From: RUG13091 sp963619935
Lineage (GTDB): Bacteria > Bacillota_I > Bacilli_A > RFN20 > CAG-826
DNA length: 7,791 bases
Direction of reading: 5' to 3'
NCBI GenBank assembly: GCA_963619935.1
Contig: CAVEYA010000047.1
Location: forward strand, 1-7,791
Below the pieces are notes generated by a model. The model was not told the DNA's origin. It was given only the letters and a program-made list of their open reading frames with translations, and searched no databases. The position numbers were made by a program, and so were the translations under genes. Below are positions 1-6,491 of the stretch, in pieces (within the stretch, counting starts at the first letter, position 1; each line of letters begins with the position of its first letter).

Positions 1-706
1 GTTCATGGTCATCCCATCCTTTAATTTCGATAAAAAACATCTTCTTCATAGCTAAATATATAGAAAACAAAGCAAATAGAAGAATCGCTCCTACACCTAT
101 TGGGTAAAATAATTGCTGAATCAAAGATTCATAAAACTGGGCAAGTACAAACCTTAAAAAAGACATAATGCCAAGTGTTAGTAACCAAAGAATGACAAAT
201 TCCACGATTCTTTTTTTATTAATCATGATTGATTTATTGATATATTCTTCAATCACTCTTGTTTCATTAATTAAATAATGTGACATATTTAAAATATCGC
301 CACCTTGTTCACTCCAAATATTGATTAAATCAATGAACAAACTATAAACATGGAAGCGGAAATATTTACCGATATGTTCTAATTTTTCTTTAATATCAAA
401 TGAATTAATATTGCCTTGTTTTTCATTGAAATCATCAGGCATCGCACTTATCGCGGATTCATAAGCGCCAGAAAGATTTTCTTTAATCGAAAGAGAAACA
501 ATAAAAGTATTAATAAAGTGATAGCATTCCTTAAATCTTTTTACCTTAATATCAAATTTATTTACAATTGGCTTACCAATAAATAAGAAATATAAAATAG
601 AAATCACTAACACCACGATTGTGACGATTAAATTATTACTAGCTAACAAGCCAACAATACCTAATATTATGGATATAGCAAAAGAAATAATTAAGTAAGT
701 GTTCAT
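1..706 (-). CDS. tadB: TadB-like (GspF-family) pilus/secretion membrane platform protein, 3' end off the window
   Basis: This reading frame opens at an ATG on the minus strand and stays open for 235 codons to the left edge, so the C-terminus is not seen. It starts inside the stop of the ATPase gene (ATGA overlap at 703-706) with a GGAGG 8 nt upstream of the ATG. The protein has two hydrophobic N-terminal segments (about residues 4-21 and 26-43), a polar central part (about 50-165) resembling the cytosolic GspF/T2SSF helical domain, and two more membrane segments (about 167-187 and 200-220). This is the topology of TadB/TadC proteins, which form the inner-membrane platform driven by the TadA ATPase. 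Its place directly after tadA supports TadB. The visible tail (KGWDDHE) suggests the true end is close. Family assignment rests on topology and context, not on a strongly conserved motif. Confidence 0.75.
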   Translation of the reverse strand, partial: MNTYLIISFAISIILGIVGLLASNNLIVTIVVLVISILYFLFIGKPIVNKFDIKVKRFKECYHFINTFIVSLSIKENLSGAYESAISAMPDDFNEKQGNINSFDIKEKLEHIGKYFRFHVYSLFIDLINIWSEQGGDILNMSHYLINETRVIEEYINKSIMINKKRIVEFVILWLLTLGIMSFLRFVLAQFYESLIQQLFYPIGVGAILLFALFSIYLAMKKMFFIEIKGWDDHE

Positions 707-1761
707 TTTCTATCCTCCACAAATGTTTTAGTAAAAATCTGATTATTCTGATAAGAAAGTTTCTTTAATAATTCTTTGGAAATAGGGAAATATTCTCTTT
801 TTTGCCCATTAGAAAGATAAATTACATTTTTGTGCCCTTTCTCATCTATTTCTGAAACTTCTTCAATATAACGATGGACTAATCCATAATTATCCATTTC
901 TCTTTTTAAATAGACGTAAATGCGAAAATGATAATGAATATCAAACATTAATGAATCAAAATCCATCTTTTCTTCCGCCATCATCACCATACGGGCTATT
1001 CGATGCGGCATACTATCAATGTCTAAAGCGTGAATTGTAGTAATAATTGGATGTCCCGTCATCGCGGAATTCAAAACTTCTAACATTTCCTTACCACGAG
1101 ATTCCGCTACAATTAACCAATCTGGATTACTTCTTAAAGCATTTTTCACTAAGAGTTGAATAGATGAAGATTGATTCTTTTCATCAACTTGCCAAGTATT
1201 TAAATCCAATTTATTTTGATTAATTAAATTATCTAGTTCTAAGACATTATCTATGATAATTAAACGAGAATATGTCTTAATTTGAGAGATTAAATATTTT
1301 TGAAATTCTGTTTTGCCACTTCCGGTAAGTCCGCCAATAACAATGGATAAATTAGAATCTAAAAGGACATTAAATAAGGCGATTAATTCTTTAGTTAACA
1401 TCTCTGAATCATTTGTAATAATTGGCTTTTTACTCGCTAAACGAATACTAAAAGTTAAGCATTGATCATTATTCTTTCTTGCAATTGATTGATGGACTGC
1501 ATTAATGCGATATCGTCCCACAGATAAATCTAAGATAGGCGTTTGATAAGAAAACTGTTTTTCACATAAATTAGCGATTTGCCTTAAAAAATCTTTAATA
1601 TCGTTTGAATCAACTACAATATTAGATAGCATTCTTCCTTTTAAATTATCTAAATAATAAATAGACTGCCCATTAAAAGAGATATCAGTTACATTAGGAT
1701 TAAGTAACAAAGTGGATAAAAAGGAAGATTCCAAAAAATCAATTGTCTTATTCACATCCAT
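703..1761 (-). CDS. tadA: TadA/CpaF-type secretion ATPase (VirB11/PilT superfamily)
   Basis: A cytoplasmic hexameric ATPase that would power assembly of a Tad/Flp pilus or related filament. The 352-residue protein has an N-terminal domain (about 1-115, with VGRYRINA at 81-89 and SIRL at 105-108) and a RecA-like domain. The Walker A motif is GGLTGSGKT (143-151), the Walker B region is NPDWLIVAESRG (212-223) with the presumed catalytic Glu220, and the histidine box is TGHPIITTIHA (235-245). The Asp-box region around 168-176 reads IIIDNVLEL and lacks the usual Glu-Asp pair. It is shorter than typical CpaF proteins, which carry an extra N-terminal region. An AGGAG lies 9 nt before the ATG (1771-1775). 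The start shares one base with the stop of the upstream 129-aa gene, and the stop overlaps the start of tadB, so the genes are probably translationally coupled. The ATPase class is certain; the Tad rather than type II/IV assignment comes from the motif pattern and the TadB neighbour. Confidence 0.9.
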   Translation of the reverse strand: MDVNKTIDFLESSFLSTLLLNPNVTDISFNGQSIYYLDNLKGRMLSNIVVDSNDIKDFLRQIANLCEKQFSYQTPILDLSVGRYRINAVHQSIARKNNDQCLTFSIRLASKKPIITNDSEMLTKELIALFNVLLDSNLSIVIGGLTGSGKTEFQKYLISQIKTYSRLIIIDNVLELDNLINQNKLDLNTWQVDEKNQSSSIQLLVKNALRSNPDWLIVAESRGKEMLEVLNSAMTGHPIITTIHALDIDSMPHRIARMVMMAEEKMDFDSLMFDIHYHFRIYVYLKREMDNYGLVHRYIEEVSEIDEKGHKNVIYLSNGQKREYFPISKELLKKLSYQNNQIFTKTFVEDRK

Positions 1762-2150
1762 TATTTATTACTCCTGATGTAATAGTTAAAGCTTTTTTGA
1801 TAATCATAAATTGTTAAGACTTTACAAGTGACAGTAATTTCCACGGCGTCGCAATAATCACTTGTGCATAAGGATTTATCACTTTGATTATAGTAATAGA
1901 ATTTACAGTCAAAATGATTAGTAAATTTTTTTAATGCATTTTCTAAATAATAGGTTATTTTATTTTCTAAATCATCTTTATCAAAATAGATGATCGGGGA
2001 ATCGACTTCTTGCACGAGAGGAATAGAAGATTCAAAGGCAGAAATTGGCATGTTATATACTGTGCGGTTAATCCCGTTTAAACAATACGTCACACTAAAA
2101 AAATGGAATGATAAAATCGCGATAGTTAAACAAGTTAAAATATTACCCAT
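1761..2150 (-). CDS. Small single-pass membrane protein, pilin/TadE-like candidate
   Basis: The family is not recognised. The 129-residue protein has a very short polar N-terminus, one hydrophobic helix (about residues 4-25), a helical stretch (about 58-80) and a C-terminal part that alternates like beta strands (about 83-126). The predicted ectodomain has four cysteines (82, 95, 100, 109), with a CTSDYC motif at 95-100. A hydrophobic N-terminal helix followed by an alpha/beta ectodomain is the layout of pseudopilins and TadE/TadF minor pilins, and the gene lies immediately before tadA, so a structural role in the filament is the best guess. No clear prepilin peptidase site (Gly followed by Glu at +5) is seen. 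An AGGAG sits 9 nt before the ATG. The start overlaps the upstream gene by 8 nt and the stop overlaps the tadA start by one base. Confidence 0.65.
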   Translation of the reverse strand: MGNILTCLTIAILSFHFFSVTYCLNGINRTVYNMPISAFESSIPLVQEVDSPIIYFDKDDLENKITYYLENALKKFTNHFDCKFYYYNQSDKSLCTSDYCDAVEITVTCKVLTIYDYQKSFNYYIRSNK

Positions 2151-3147
2151 GACTTTCTTCTCCTACCACACAGTAATCACTAGTAGAGCAATCTCCAATT
2201 AAACTATGATCAGTCATATATCTAACTGGTATTTCAAAACTTGTTTGATTATAACCAAAGTTATTCACTATAATCGTAAATTCTTGATCTAATAAATCAT
2301 TCTTTTTATTGATAGGAAGATATAAATATTTGGTTAATTTATATCCCACCTTTGCAGTCTTAGACATTTCTAAAGTTGCAGGATTTACATACATTTTGTC
2401 TCTAAAATCAAAATTAATATTTAGTAAATTCCTGCTGACTTTAAGCGGTAATTGAAAATAAGACAACCCATTAGAATCAATATTATCTAAGTAAGGAAAC
2501 ACAACATTATAATCAATAAATTTTAAATAAATGCTACTATAAACAATGTCCGAATAAGAACAAGTATAGATAAAAGAAATCGAACTTAAATCTAAGCGAA
2601 AATAAGAATCTATATTAAAGAAATCAAGCGTGTTACTAAAAAGAAATGTTTCACTATCTTTATTAACAATAGAACCAACTTTCATGATTGTTCCTGTTAA
2701 GCAATAACTACTGGTTTTATAATCATCTATTTTGATTGTTTGAGAGTTCTTTGGCACAAGCGTAAATTCAAATTTATAAAGTGATTCGCCACTACTATCT
2801 AAAATCATAAAACGGCAATACATTCCATCATCATCTAAATACTCTTTTGTAGGTAAATAAAAAGTTACTGAATATCCATTTGCTTTTGTTACATCATGTT
2901 TCTTTTTTGACTGAGCGTTTCTTAAATCTGTTTTAGTAGGGCCAAAGCAAAAACTTTCTGATACATTTTCGGTGGTAATTGTGGGAATGATTTCTCCTGT
3001 CAAATTGACATTGCGACAGTTTTTTTCAAACGGGCCAACCGTTGGAAAATCTAACATAAATTTGTCAAACTTATTAAAAGGAGTTATGCCAGTAAAGGCA
3101 AAAAGAGATAAATGGCAAAGTAATATGGAAACAATTTTCTTTTTCAT
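2143..3147 (-). CDS. Secreted Cys-rich protein of unknown function heading the Tad operon
   Basis: The family is not recognised. With the start chosen here the protein has 334 residues: a lysine-rich N-terminus (MKKKIVS), a hydrophobic core (LLCHLSLFAFTG) and then a largely beta-strand-like polar sequence without further membrane segments, so it should be exported. Seven cysteines follow the signal, and the C-terminus ends in CSTSDYC plus eight residues. TSDYC also occurs in the 129-aa neighbour. An ATG at 3159 would add four residues, but the GAGG at 3154-3157 lies downstream of it and fits the ATG at 3147 (6 nt) better than that at 3150 (3 nt). The gene heads the minus-strand operon and overlaps the pilin-like gene by 8 nt, so it probably belongs to the filament, perhaps as a surface subunit, tip adhesin or assembly factor. 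No -35/-10 pair is convincing upstream of it. Confidence 0.65.
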   Translation of the reverse strand: MKKKIVSILLCHLSLFAFTGITPFNKFDKFMLDFPTVGPFEKNCRNVNLTGEIIPTITTENVSESFCFGPTKTDLRNAQSKKKHDVTKANGYSVTFYLPTKEYLDDDGMYCRFMILDSSGESLYKFEFTLVPKNSQTIKIDDYKTSSYCLTGTIMKVGSIVNKDSETFLFSNTLDFFNIDSYFRLDLSSISFIYTCSYSDIVYSSIYLKFIDYNVVFPYLDNIDSNGLSYFQLPLKVSRNLLNINFDFRDKMYVNPATLEMSKTAKVGYKLTKYLYLPINKKNDLLDQEFTIIVNNFGYNQTSFEIPVRYMTDHSLIGDCSTSDYCVVGEESHG

Positions 3148-3153
3148 CATCGT

Positions 3154-3157
3154 CCTC
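3154..3157 (-). promoter_or_regulatory. Ribosome binding site that decides the start of the Cys-rich secreted protein
   Basis: GAGG on the minus strand lies 6 nt before the ATG at 3147 and 3 nt before the ATG at 3150, but inside the codons that follow the ATG at 3159. This favours 3147 as the start and gives a normal MKKK signal-peptide beginning. Confidence 0.6.
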
Positions 3158-3262
3158 ATTTAACTTTGTTATGCAATTGAGAAAAGTTTTTCAAAAATAA
3201 ATTTAAATAAATGATTAAAACCCACTACTTTTTATGTATATTTTGCAATATTTTTATCTTTA

Positions 3263-3277
3263 TTCATCTAAGATGAA
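3263..3277. promoter_or_regulatory. Perfect 7-1-7 palindrome, possible operator
   Basis: TTCATCT-A-AGATGAA is a perfect inverted repeat with 7-bp arms around one central base. It lies in the divergent intergenic region, 48 nt upstream of the feo -35 box and 116 nt upstream of the divergent secreted-protein start. The 7-1-7 geometry is that of Fur-family boxes (Fur, PerR, Zur), but the bases differ from the Bacillus consensus sites, so regulator identity is open. It has no T-run and a one-base centre, so it is not a terminator. Confidence 0.4.
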
Positions 3278-3285
3278 ATTAAAAT

Positions 3286-3303
3286 AGTTAGCAATAACTA
3301 ACT
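3286..3303. promoter_or_regulatory. Inverted-repeat operator candidate 1, upstream of the feo -35
   Basis: AGTTAG-CAATAA-CTAACT is an inverted repeat with perfect 6-bp arms and a 6-nt centre, ending 7 nt before the -35 box. Its 16-nt core (GTTAG, six bases, CTAAC) recurs 59 bp downstream at the expected transcription start. Recurrence of the same palindrome on both sides of one promoter strongly suggests a specific repressor. The TTAG/CTAA half-sites recall DtxR/IdeR-type sites, but the spacing differs. Confidence 0.6.
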
Positions 3304-3310
3304 TTTTTTA

Positions 3311-3339
3311 TTGACTAATGCGTGCGATATCTCTAATAT
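3311..3339 (+). promoter_or_regulatory. Sigma-A-type promoter of the feo operon
   Basis: The -35 box TTGACT (3311-3316), a 17-nt spacer and the -10 box TAATAT (3334-3339) are each one base from consensus. Transcription should start near 3345-3348, leaving a leader of roughly 37 nt, too short for a riboswitch. Two identical-type inverted repeats flank the promoter, so repressor binding would be expected to block polymerase. Confidence 0.8.
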
Positions 3340-3345
3340 ATTTGT

Positions 3346-3361
3346 GTTAGTAAAGACTAAC
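3346..3361. promoter_or_regulatory. Inverted-repeat operator candidate 2, at the feo transcription start
   Basis: GTTAGT-AAAG-ACTAAC is a perfect 6-bp-arm palindrome beginning 7 nt after the -10 box, on the expected start site. It matches candidate 1 at 13 of 16 core positions, and both continue with TT. A repressor bound here would block initiation. Because it is at the very start of the transcript and has a 4-nt loop, it could also form a 5' stem-loop in the mRNA. Confidence 0.6.
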
Positions 3362-3383
3362 TTGACGTAAAGGAGGAATAAAT

Positions 3384-3596
3384 ATGCCACTAACACTCGC
3401 ACCAACTAATACAGAATTAAAAGTTGTCAAAGTTTTTCTAGATGATCGTCAAAAGAAACATTTAGAAAGTTTAGGTATTCTTGTGAATTCCAAAATCACT
3501 GTTATCTCATCGGTTAACGGGGGAGTTGTGATTGTTGTCAAGGAAGGTCGTCTTGCTTTAGATAGTAAAATCGCTAGCAAGATTCTAGTTGCGTAG
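3384..3596 (+). CDS. feoA: FeoA family protein (first copy)
   Basis: A 70-residue FeoA-domain protein: a small cytosolic SH3-like fold thought to interact with FeoB and modulate Fe(II) uptake. It opens with MPLTLAP and shows the family pattern LESLGILVNSKI (28-38), then GGVVIVV (46-52) and a C-terminal LALDSKIASKILV (57-69). The start is fixed by a near-perfect AAAGGAGG at 3369-3376, 7 nt before the ATG. It is the first gene of the operon and follows the promoter flanked by two operators. The second feoA starts 13 nt after its stop. It diverges clearly from that second copy, so the pair probably has distinct roles rather than being a recent duplication. Confidence 0.9.
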   Translation: MPLTLAPTNTELKVVKVFLDDRQKKHLESLGILVNSKITVISSVNGGVVIVVKEGRLALDSKIASKILVA

Positions 3597-3605
3597 AAAG
3601 GTAGG
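3597..3605 (+). promoter_or_regulatory. Ribosome binding site that decides the second feoA start
   Basis: AAAGGTAGG precedes the ATG at 3610 at a workable distance (AAAGG ends 8 nt before it). An in-frame TTG at 3589 would extend the protein by seven residues and overlap the first feoA, but no Shine-Dalgarno suits it and the extra residues are not FeoA-like. Confidence 0.6.
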
Positions 3606-3609
3606 ATTT

Positions 3610-3849
3610 ATGCTTAAAAGACTAGATGAATTCAAAATTGGCGAGACTGGCCAAATTACAAAAGTCGAAGGTGAAGGACGCCTTCGCAGAAGACTATTTG
3701 ACATGGGTGTTACTCCTGGTGCCAAAGTCTATCTACGAAAAGTTGCCCCTCTCGGTGATCCATTAGAAGTCACTATTAGAGGTTATGAGCTAACCCTTCG
3801 TAAAAGCGAAGCTAAGTTAGTTATTCTAGAAATGGAGGAAAGTAAATAA
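3610..3849 (+). CDS. feoA: FeoA family protein (second copy)
   Basis: A 79-residue FeoA-domain protein with the strongest family signature of the two copies: RRRLFDMGVTPG (26-37) followed by APLGDPLEVTIRGYELTLRK (46-65), the usual core of bacterial FeoA. It is expected to act in the cytosol at the membrane with FeoB. The ATG at 3610 was chosen over an upstream in-frame TTG because of the ribosome site at 3597-3605. The gene lies 13 nt after the first feoA, and its stop ends 2 nt before the feoB start. The feoB ribosome site lies within its last codons, so expression of the two should be coupled. Tandem feoA-feoA-feoB is a known Firmicutes arrangement. Confidence 0.93.
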   Translation: MLKRLDEFKIGETGQITKVEGEGRLRRRLFDMGVTPGAKVYLRKVAPLGDPLEVTIRGYELTLRKSEAKLVILEMEESK

Positions 3850-3851
3850 TT

Positions 3852-6251
3852 ATGAAAAGATTTGCTTTAGCAGGTAACCCAAACTGCGGTAAAACAACAT
3901 TGTTTAACTCTCTCACAGGTTCTACTGCCCACGTTGGTAACTGGCCAGGTGTTACAGTAGAAAAGAAGGATGGTACATATAAGAAATTAGAAGAACCTAT
4001 TTCAATTATTGACCTTCCTGGTATTTATTCTTTATCACCATATACTAACGAGGAAATTATTACTCGTAATTATATCCTTGATGAAAAACCAGATTGCGTT
4101 ATCAACATTGTTGACGCAACAAACCTAGAACGTAACTTATATTTAACAACACAATTATTAGAAATTGATGTTCCAGTCATTGTGGCCTTAAATATGATTG
4201 ACGTTTTAGATAAAAATGGTGACACTCTTGATGAAGTAGCATTAGAAAAGAAACTCGGTGTGCCAGTGGTTAAAGTATCTGCATTAAAAGAAGATAATTT
4301 AGATAATTTAATGAAACGCGCATACGAGACTGCAAAAACTCCAAGAGTGGGTTCCACTATTATTCAAAACAAAGACTTACTTCATTTAATTAATGACGTC
4401 TCAATTGCTTTTAAAGGTAAAAAAGTTGATAATCCTTTATTCCACGCAGTGAAACTTGTCGAACAAGATGAAGTAGAAGTTAAAAATCATCAAGATTTGT
4501 TAGAAATGGTTACCGAATTTAAAGGTACATTTAAAGATGACACCTTTGGTGATGATTTCGAAGCTATTATCGCTGATAATCGTTATAACTACATTTCTGA
4601 CAACTTCTCTGAAGTATTAGTTAAACACGAATCTTCAGTTAATGAAGAAGATGTTGAAACTAAAAAAGTCAAAATGAATAAATCAGATAAGATTGATAAA
4701 GTCTTAACACACCGTGTTTGGGGCTTAATTATCTTCGCTGTGATTTTATTCTTAGTATTCCATTTAACATTCTCTGAAAATTTATTCTTCTTAGGTGGCA
4801 TATTTGAAGCATGTGGAGTTGAACCTTCCTTTGCTGGTACTCCTTATGAAGGATTAATTTGGACTGATGCTGGAATTAACTCTCCTGGCGTTATCCTTGC
4901 TAATTTATTCAATAGTACATTTGATTTAATTATGGATAGCGTGAAAAACGCGATGGCAAGTGGCTTAGGTGAAGGCCATTGGCTAGTTGGTTTCGTTGGT
5001 GATGGTGTCTTAGCAGGCTTATTTGCTATCTTAGGCTTCTTACCTCCAATTCTCGTTTTATTCCTCTTCTTTGCTATTATGGAAGATACAGGCTATATGG
5101 CCCGTGTTGCCTTCATTTTAGATAGAATGTTCCGTAAATTCGGTTTATCAGGACGTGCCTTTATCCCAATGATTATGGGCTTTGGCTGTTCTGTTCCTGC
5201 TATGATTAACACCAGAACATTAGCAGATGATAAAGAAAGAACCGCCACAATCCGTGTAATTCCTTTCTTCTCATGTGGTGCTAAACTTCCTATCTTAACT
5301 GCTATTTCTGGTGGTATCTGTATGGCATTTGGCTTCAATAGTGTTGATGTCATTACATATTCTATGTATGTCGTCGGTATTGTTGCCGCTATTGTCTGTG
5401 TTCTCTTAATGAGAAATACCACATTAAAAGGTGATGCTGCTCCATTCATTATGGAACTCCCAGCTTATCACTGGCCACAATTCAAAGCATTAATGATCCA
5501 CCTTTGGGATAAAACTAAACACTTCGTTAAAAAAGCGTTTACAATCATTCTTGCTTCCACAATTGTAATTTGGTTCTTGTCTAACTTTAGTTGGAATTGG
5601 CAATACTTAGATGGAGATATGACAAATTCTATCCTCACAAGCCTTGGCCAATTAGTCCAACCAATCTTTACTCCACTTGGCTTTGGTAGCCAACTCTCTG
5701 CCTTTGGTTTTGTCTTCGCAATTGCTGCGATTACAGGCTTAATCGCAAAAGAAAATGTTATCGCCACATTCTTCACATTAGCTGCAATTATCGTTGCTGC
5801 TGTCAATAACGGTTCTTACGTTAACGCAACTCCAGCTTTCCAAGAAGCTTTAGCGGAAATTGAAGCTTTAGCCGAAGCTAGTGAAGACGGTGTAAGCGAA
5901 GCGATGCTTATGATTCAAGCAACAGGAATTACATGGCAAGGTTGTATTTCCTTTATCGCATTCAATATGTTAACAATTCCTTGCTTTGCCGCATGTGCAA
6001 CTGCTAAAGCAGAATTACCAAAGGGTCAATTCAAATGGACCTTACTCTTCTGGTTAGCAGCCTCTTATATCTCTAGTGCATGTATTTATGCAATCTTAAA
6101 CCTCTTCCCAAGAACTGGTGGTTATGGTCAATACCAACTCGCTTGGGCAATTCCAGTCTCTATTGTTATCGTTTTAGCCGCAGTAACAACAGTCTTTGGT
6201 ATTATTCATTACAATAAATACATCCGTCCTAGAAAAGAAGTTAGAGCTTAG
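3852..6251 (+). CDS. feoB: FeoB, ferrous iron transporter with GTPase domain
   Basis: A polytopic membrane protein that moves Fe(II) into the cell, controlled by an N-terminal G-protein domain. In the 799 residues the G motifs are G1 GNPNCGKT (8-15), switch region GNWPGVTVEKKDG (29-41), G3 DLPG (54-57), G4 NMID (114-117) and G5 SALK (143-146). A helical linker follows (about 170-285), then many hydrophobic segments from about 287 to 785. The gate motifs are present: GFGCSVPA (443-450), FSCGAKLPI (473-481), GLIAKENVIATF (629-640) and PCFAACA (710-716), with the conserved pore cysteines at 446, 475 and 711. A loop at about 665-680 is Ala/Glu-rich and partly duplicated. GGAGG (3834-3838) lies 13 nt before the ATG, a long spacing. 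All key residues look intact, so it should be functional. The stop ends 2 nt before the next gene. Confidence 0.98.
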   Translation: MKRFALAGNPNCGKTTLFNSLTGSTAHVGNWPGVTVEKKDGTYKKLEEPISIIDLPGIYSLSPYTNEEIITRNYILDEKPDCVINIVDATNLERNLYLTTQLLEIDVPVIVALNMIDVLDKNGDTLDEVALEKKLGVPVVKVSALKEDNLDNLMKRAYETAKTPRVGSTIIQNKDLLHLINDVSIAFKGKKVDNPLFHAVKLVEQDEVEVKNHQDLLEMVTEFKGTFKDDTFGDDFEAIIADNRYNYISDNFSEVLVKHESSVNEEDVETKKVKMNKSDKIDKVLTHRVWGLIIFAVILFLVFHLTFSENLFFLGGIFEACGVEPSFAGTPYEGLIWTDAGINSPGVILANLFNSTFDLIMDSVKNAMASGLGEGHWLVGFVGDGVLAGLFAILGFLPPILVLFLFFAIMEDTGYMARVAFILDRMFRKFGLSGRAFIPMIMGFGCSVPAMINTRTLADDKERTATIRVIPFFSCGAKLPILTAISGGICMAFGFNSVDVITYSMYVVGIVAAIVCVLLMRNTTLKGDAAPFIMELPAYHWPQFKALMIHLWDKTKHFVKKAFTIILASTIVIWFLSNFSWNWQYLDGDMTNSILTSLGQLVQPIFTPLGFGSQLSAFGFVFAIAAITGLIAKENVIATFFTLAAIIVAAVNNGSYVNATPAFQEALAEIEALAEASEDGVSEAMLMIQATGITWQGCISFIAFNMLTIPCFAACATAKAELPKGQFKWTLLFWLAASYISSACIYAILNLFPRTGGYGQYQLAWAIPVSIVIVLAAVTTVFGIIHYNKYIRPRKEVRA

Positions 6252-6253
6252 TT

Positions 6254-6445
6254 ATGTTTCAAAATCCTGATACTCTTTGGTTAGAAATATTAGTTATCGC
6301 TTTGGTGATTATATTCTTCGCTAGTTTAATTGGCGTGCATGCCTATAAAAAAGCGCATCATATCCCAACTGGTGACTGTGCCAACTGTGCAGGAAAAGCC
6401 CGTGCAATGTATAAGGCTTATCAAAAGAAATATCACAAGCAATAA
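6254..6445 (+). CDS. FeoB-associated Cys-rich membrane protein
   Basis: A 63-residue protein with one N-terminal membrane helix (about residues 9-30), a short basic linker and a cytosolic tail carrying HHIPTGDCANCAGK (35-48), with Cys42 and Cys45. This matches the small Cys-rich protein that commonly follows feoB in Firmicutes. Its exact role is not established; an FeoC-like accessory or metal-handling role for FeoB is usually assumed. The start lies 2 nt after the feoB stop and has no clear Shine-Dalgarno, so translation probably depends on coupling to feoB. A terminator follows directly, making this the last gene of the feo operon. Confidence 0.88.
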   Translation: MFQNPDTLWLEILVIALVIIFFASLIGVHAYKKAHHIPTGDCANCAGKARAMYKAYQKKYHKQ

Positions 6446-6451
6446 TCAGCA

Positions 6452-6480
6452 AAAAGGGGGCCTTATGGCCCTCTTTTATT
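6452..6480 (+). terminator. Rho-independent terminator closing the feo operon
   Basis: AAAAGGGGGCC (6452-6462) pairs with GGCCCTCTTTT (6467-6477) around a TTAT loop, an 11-bp stem with one G-U pair, followed by ATT. The T-run is largely inside the stem, so termination could be partial and some transcripts may continue into the HMA gene 12 nt downstream. Confidence 0.75.
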
Positions 6481-6491
6481 AAGGAGTATAT

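Noticed and set aside
1..12. Possible start of the next Tad gene on the minus strand (ATG at 10-12 or 4-6 with AAAGGATGG upstream)
   Set aside because: A TadC gene overlapping the end of tadB is plausible, but too few codons are visible to support it.
3133..3147. Lipoprotein signal in the secreted protein (SILLC)
   Set aside because: The residues before the Cys are Ile-Leu-Leu, not a lipobox, and the Cys is at the start of the hydrophobic core rather than its end.
3160..3262. Promoter for the minus-strand Tad operon (TTGAAA about 3190-3200 with a TAACAA-like -10)
   Set aside because: The -10 matches only half of the consensus, and several equally weak AT-rich alternatives exist, so no call is justified.
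3346..3383. Riboswitch in the feo leader
   Set aside because: The predicted leader is only about 37 nt, too short for a metal riboswitch; the palindrome there fits a DNA operator better.
3589..3609. Upstream in-frame TTG start for the second feoA, adding seven residues
   Set aside because: No Shine-Dalgarno suits the TTG, it overlaps the first feoA, and the ATG at 3610 has one and begins a typical FeoA sequence.
5093..5449. Open minus-strand frames inside feoB (also 4070-4357, 4589-4801 and 5468-5806)
   Set aside because: They lie fully within a well-supported feoB, have no ribosome sites or recognisable motifs, and reflect AT-rich codon structure on the opposite strand.
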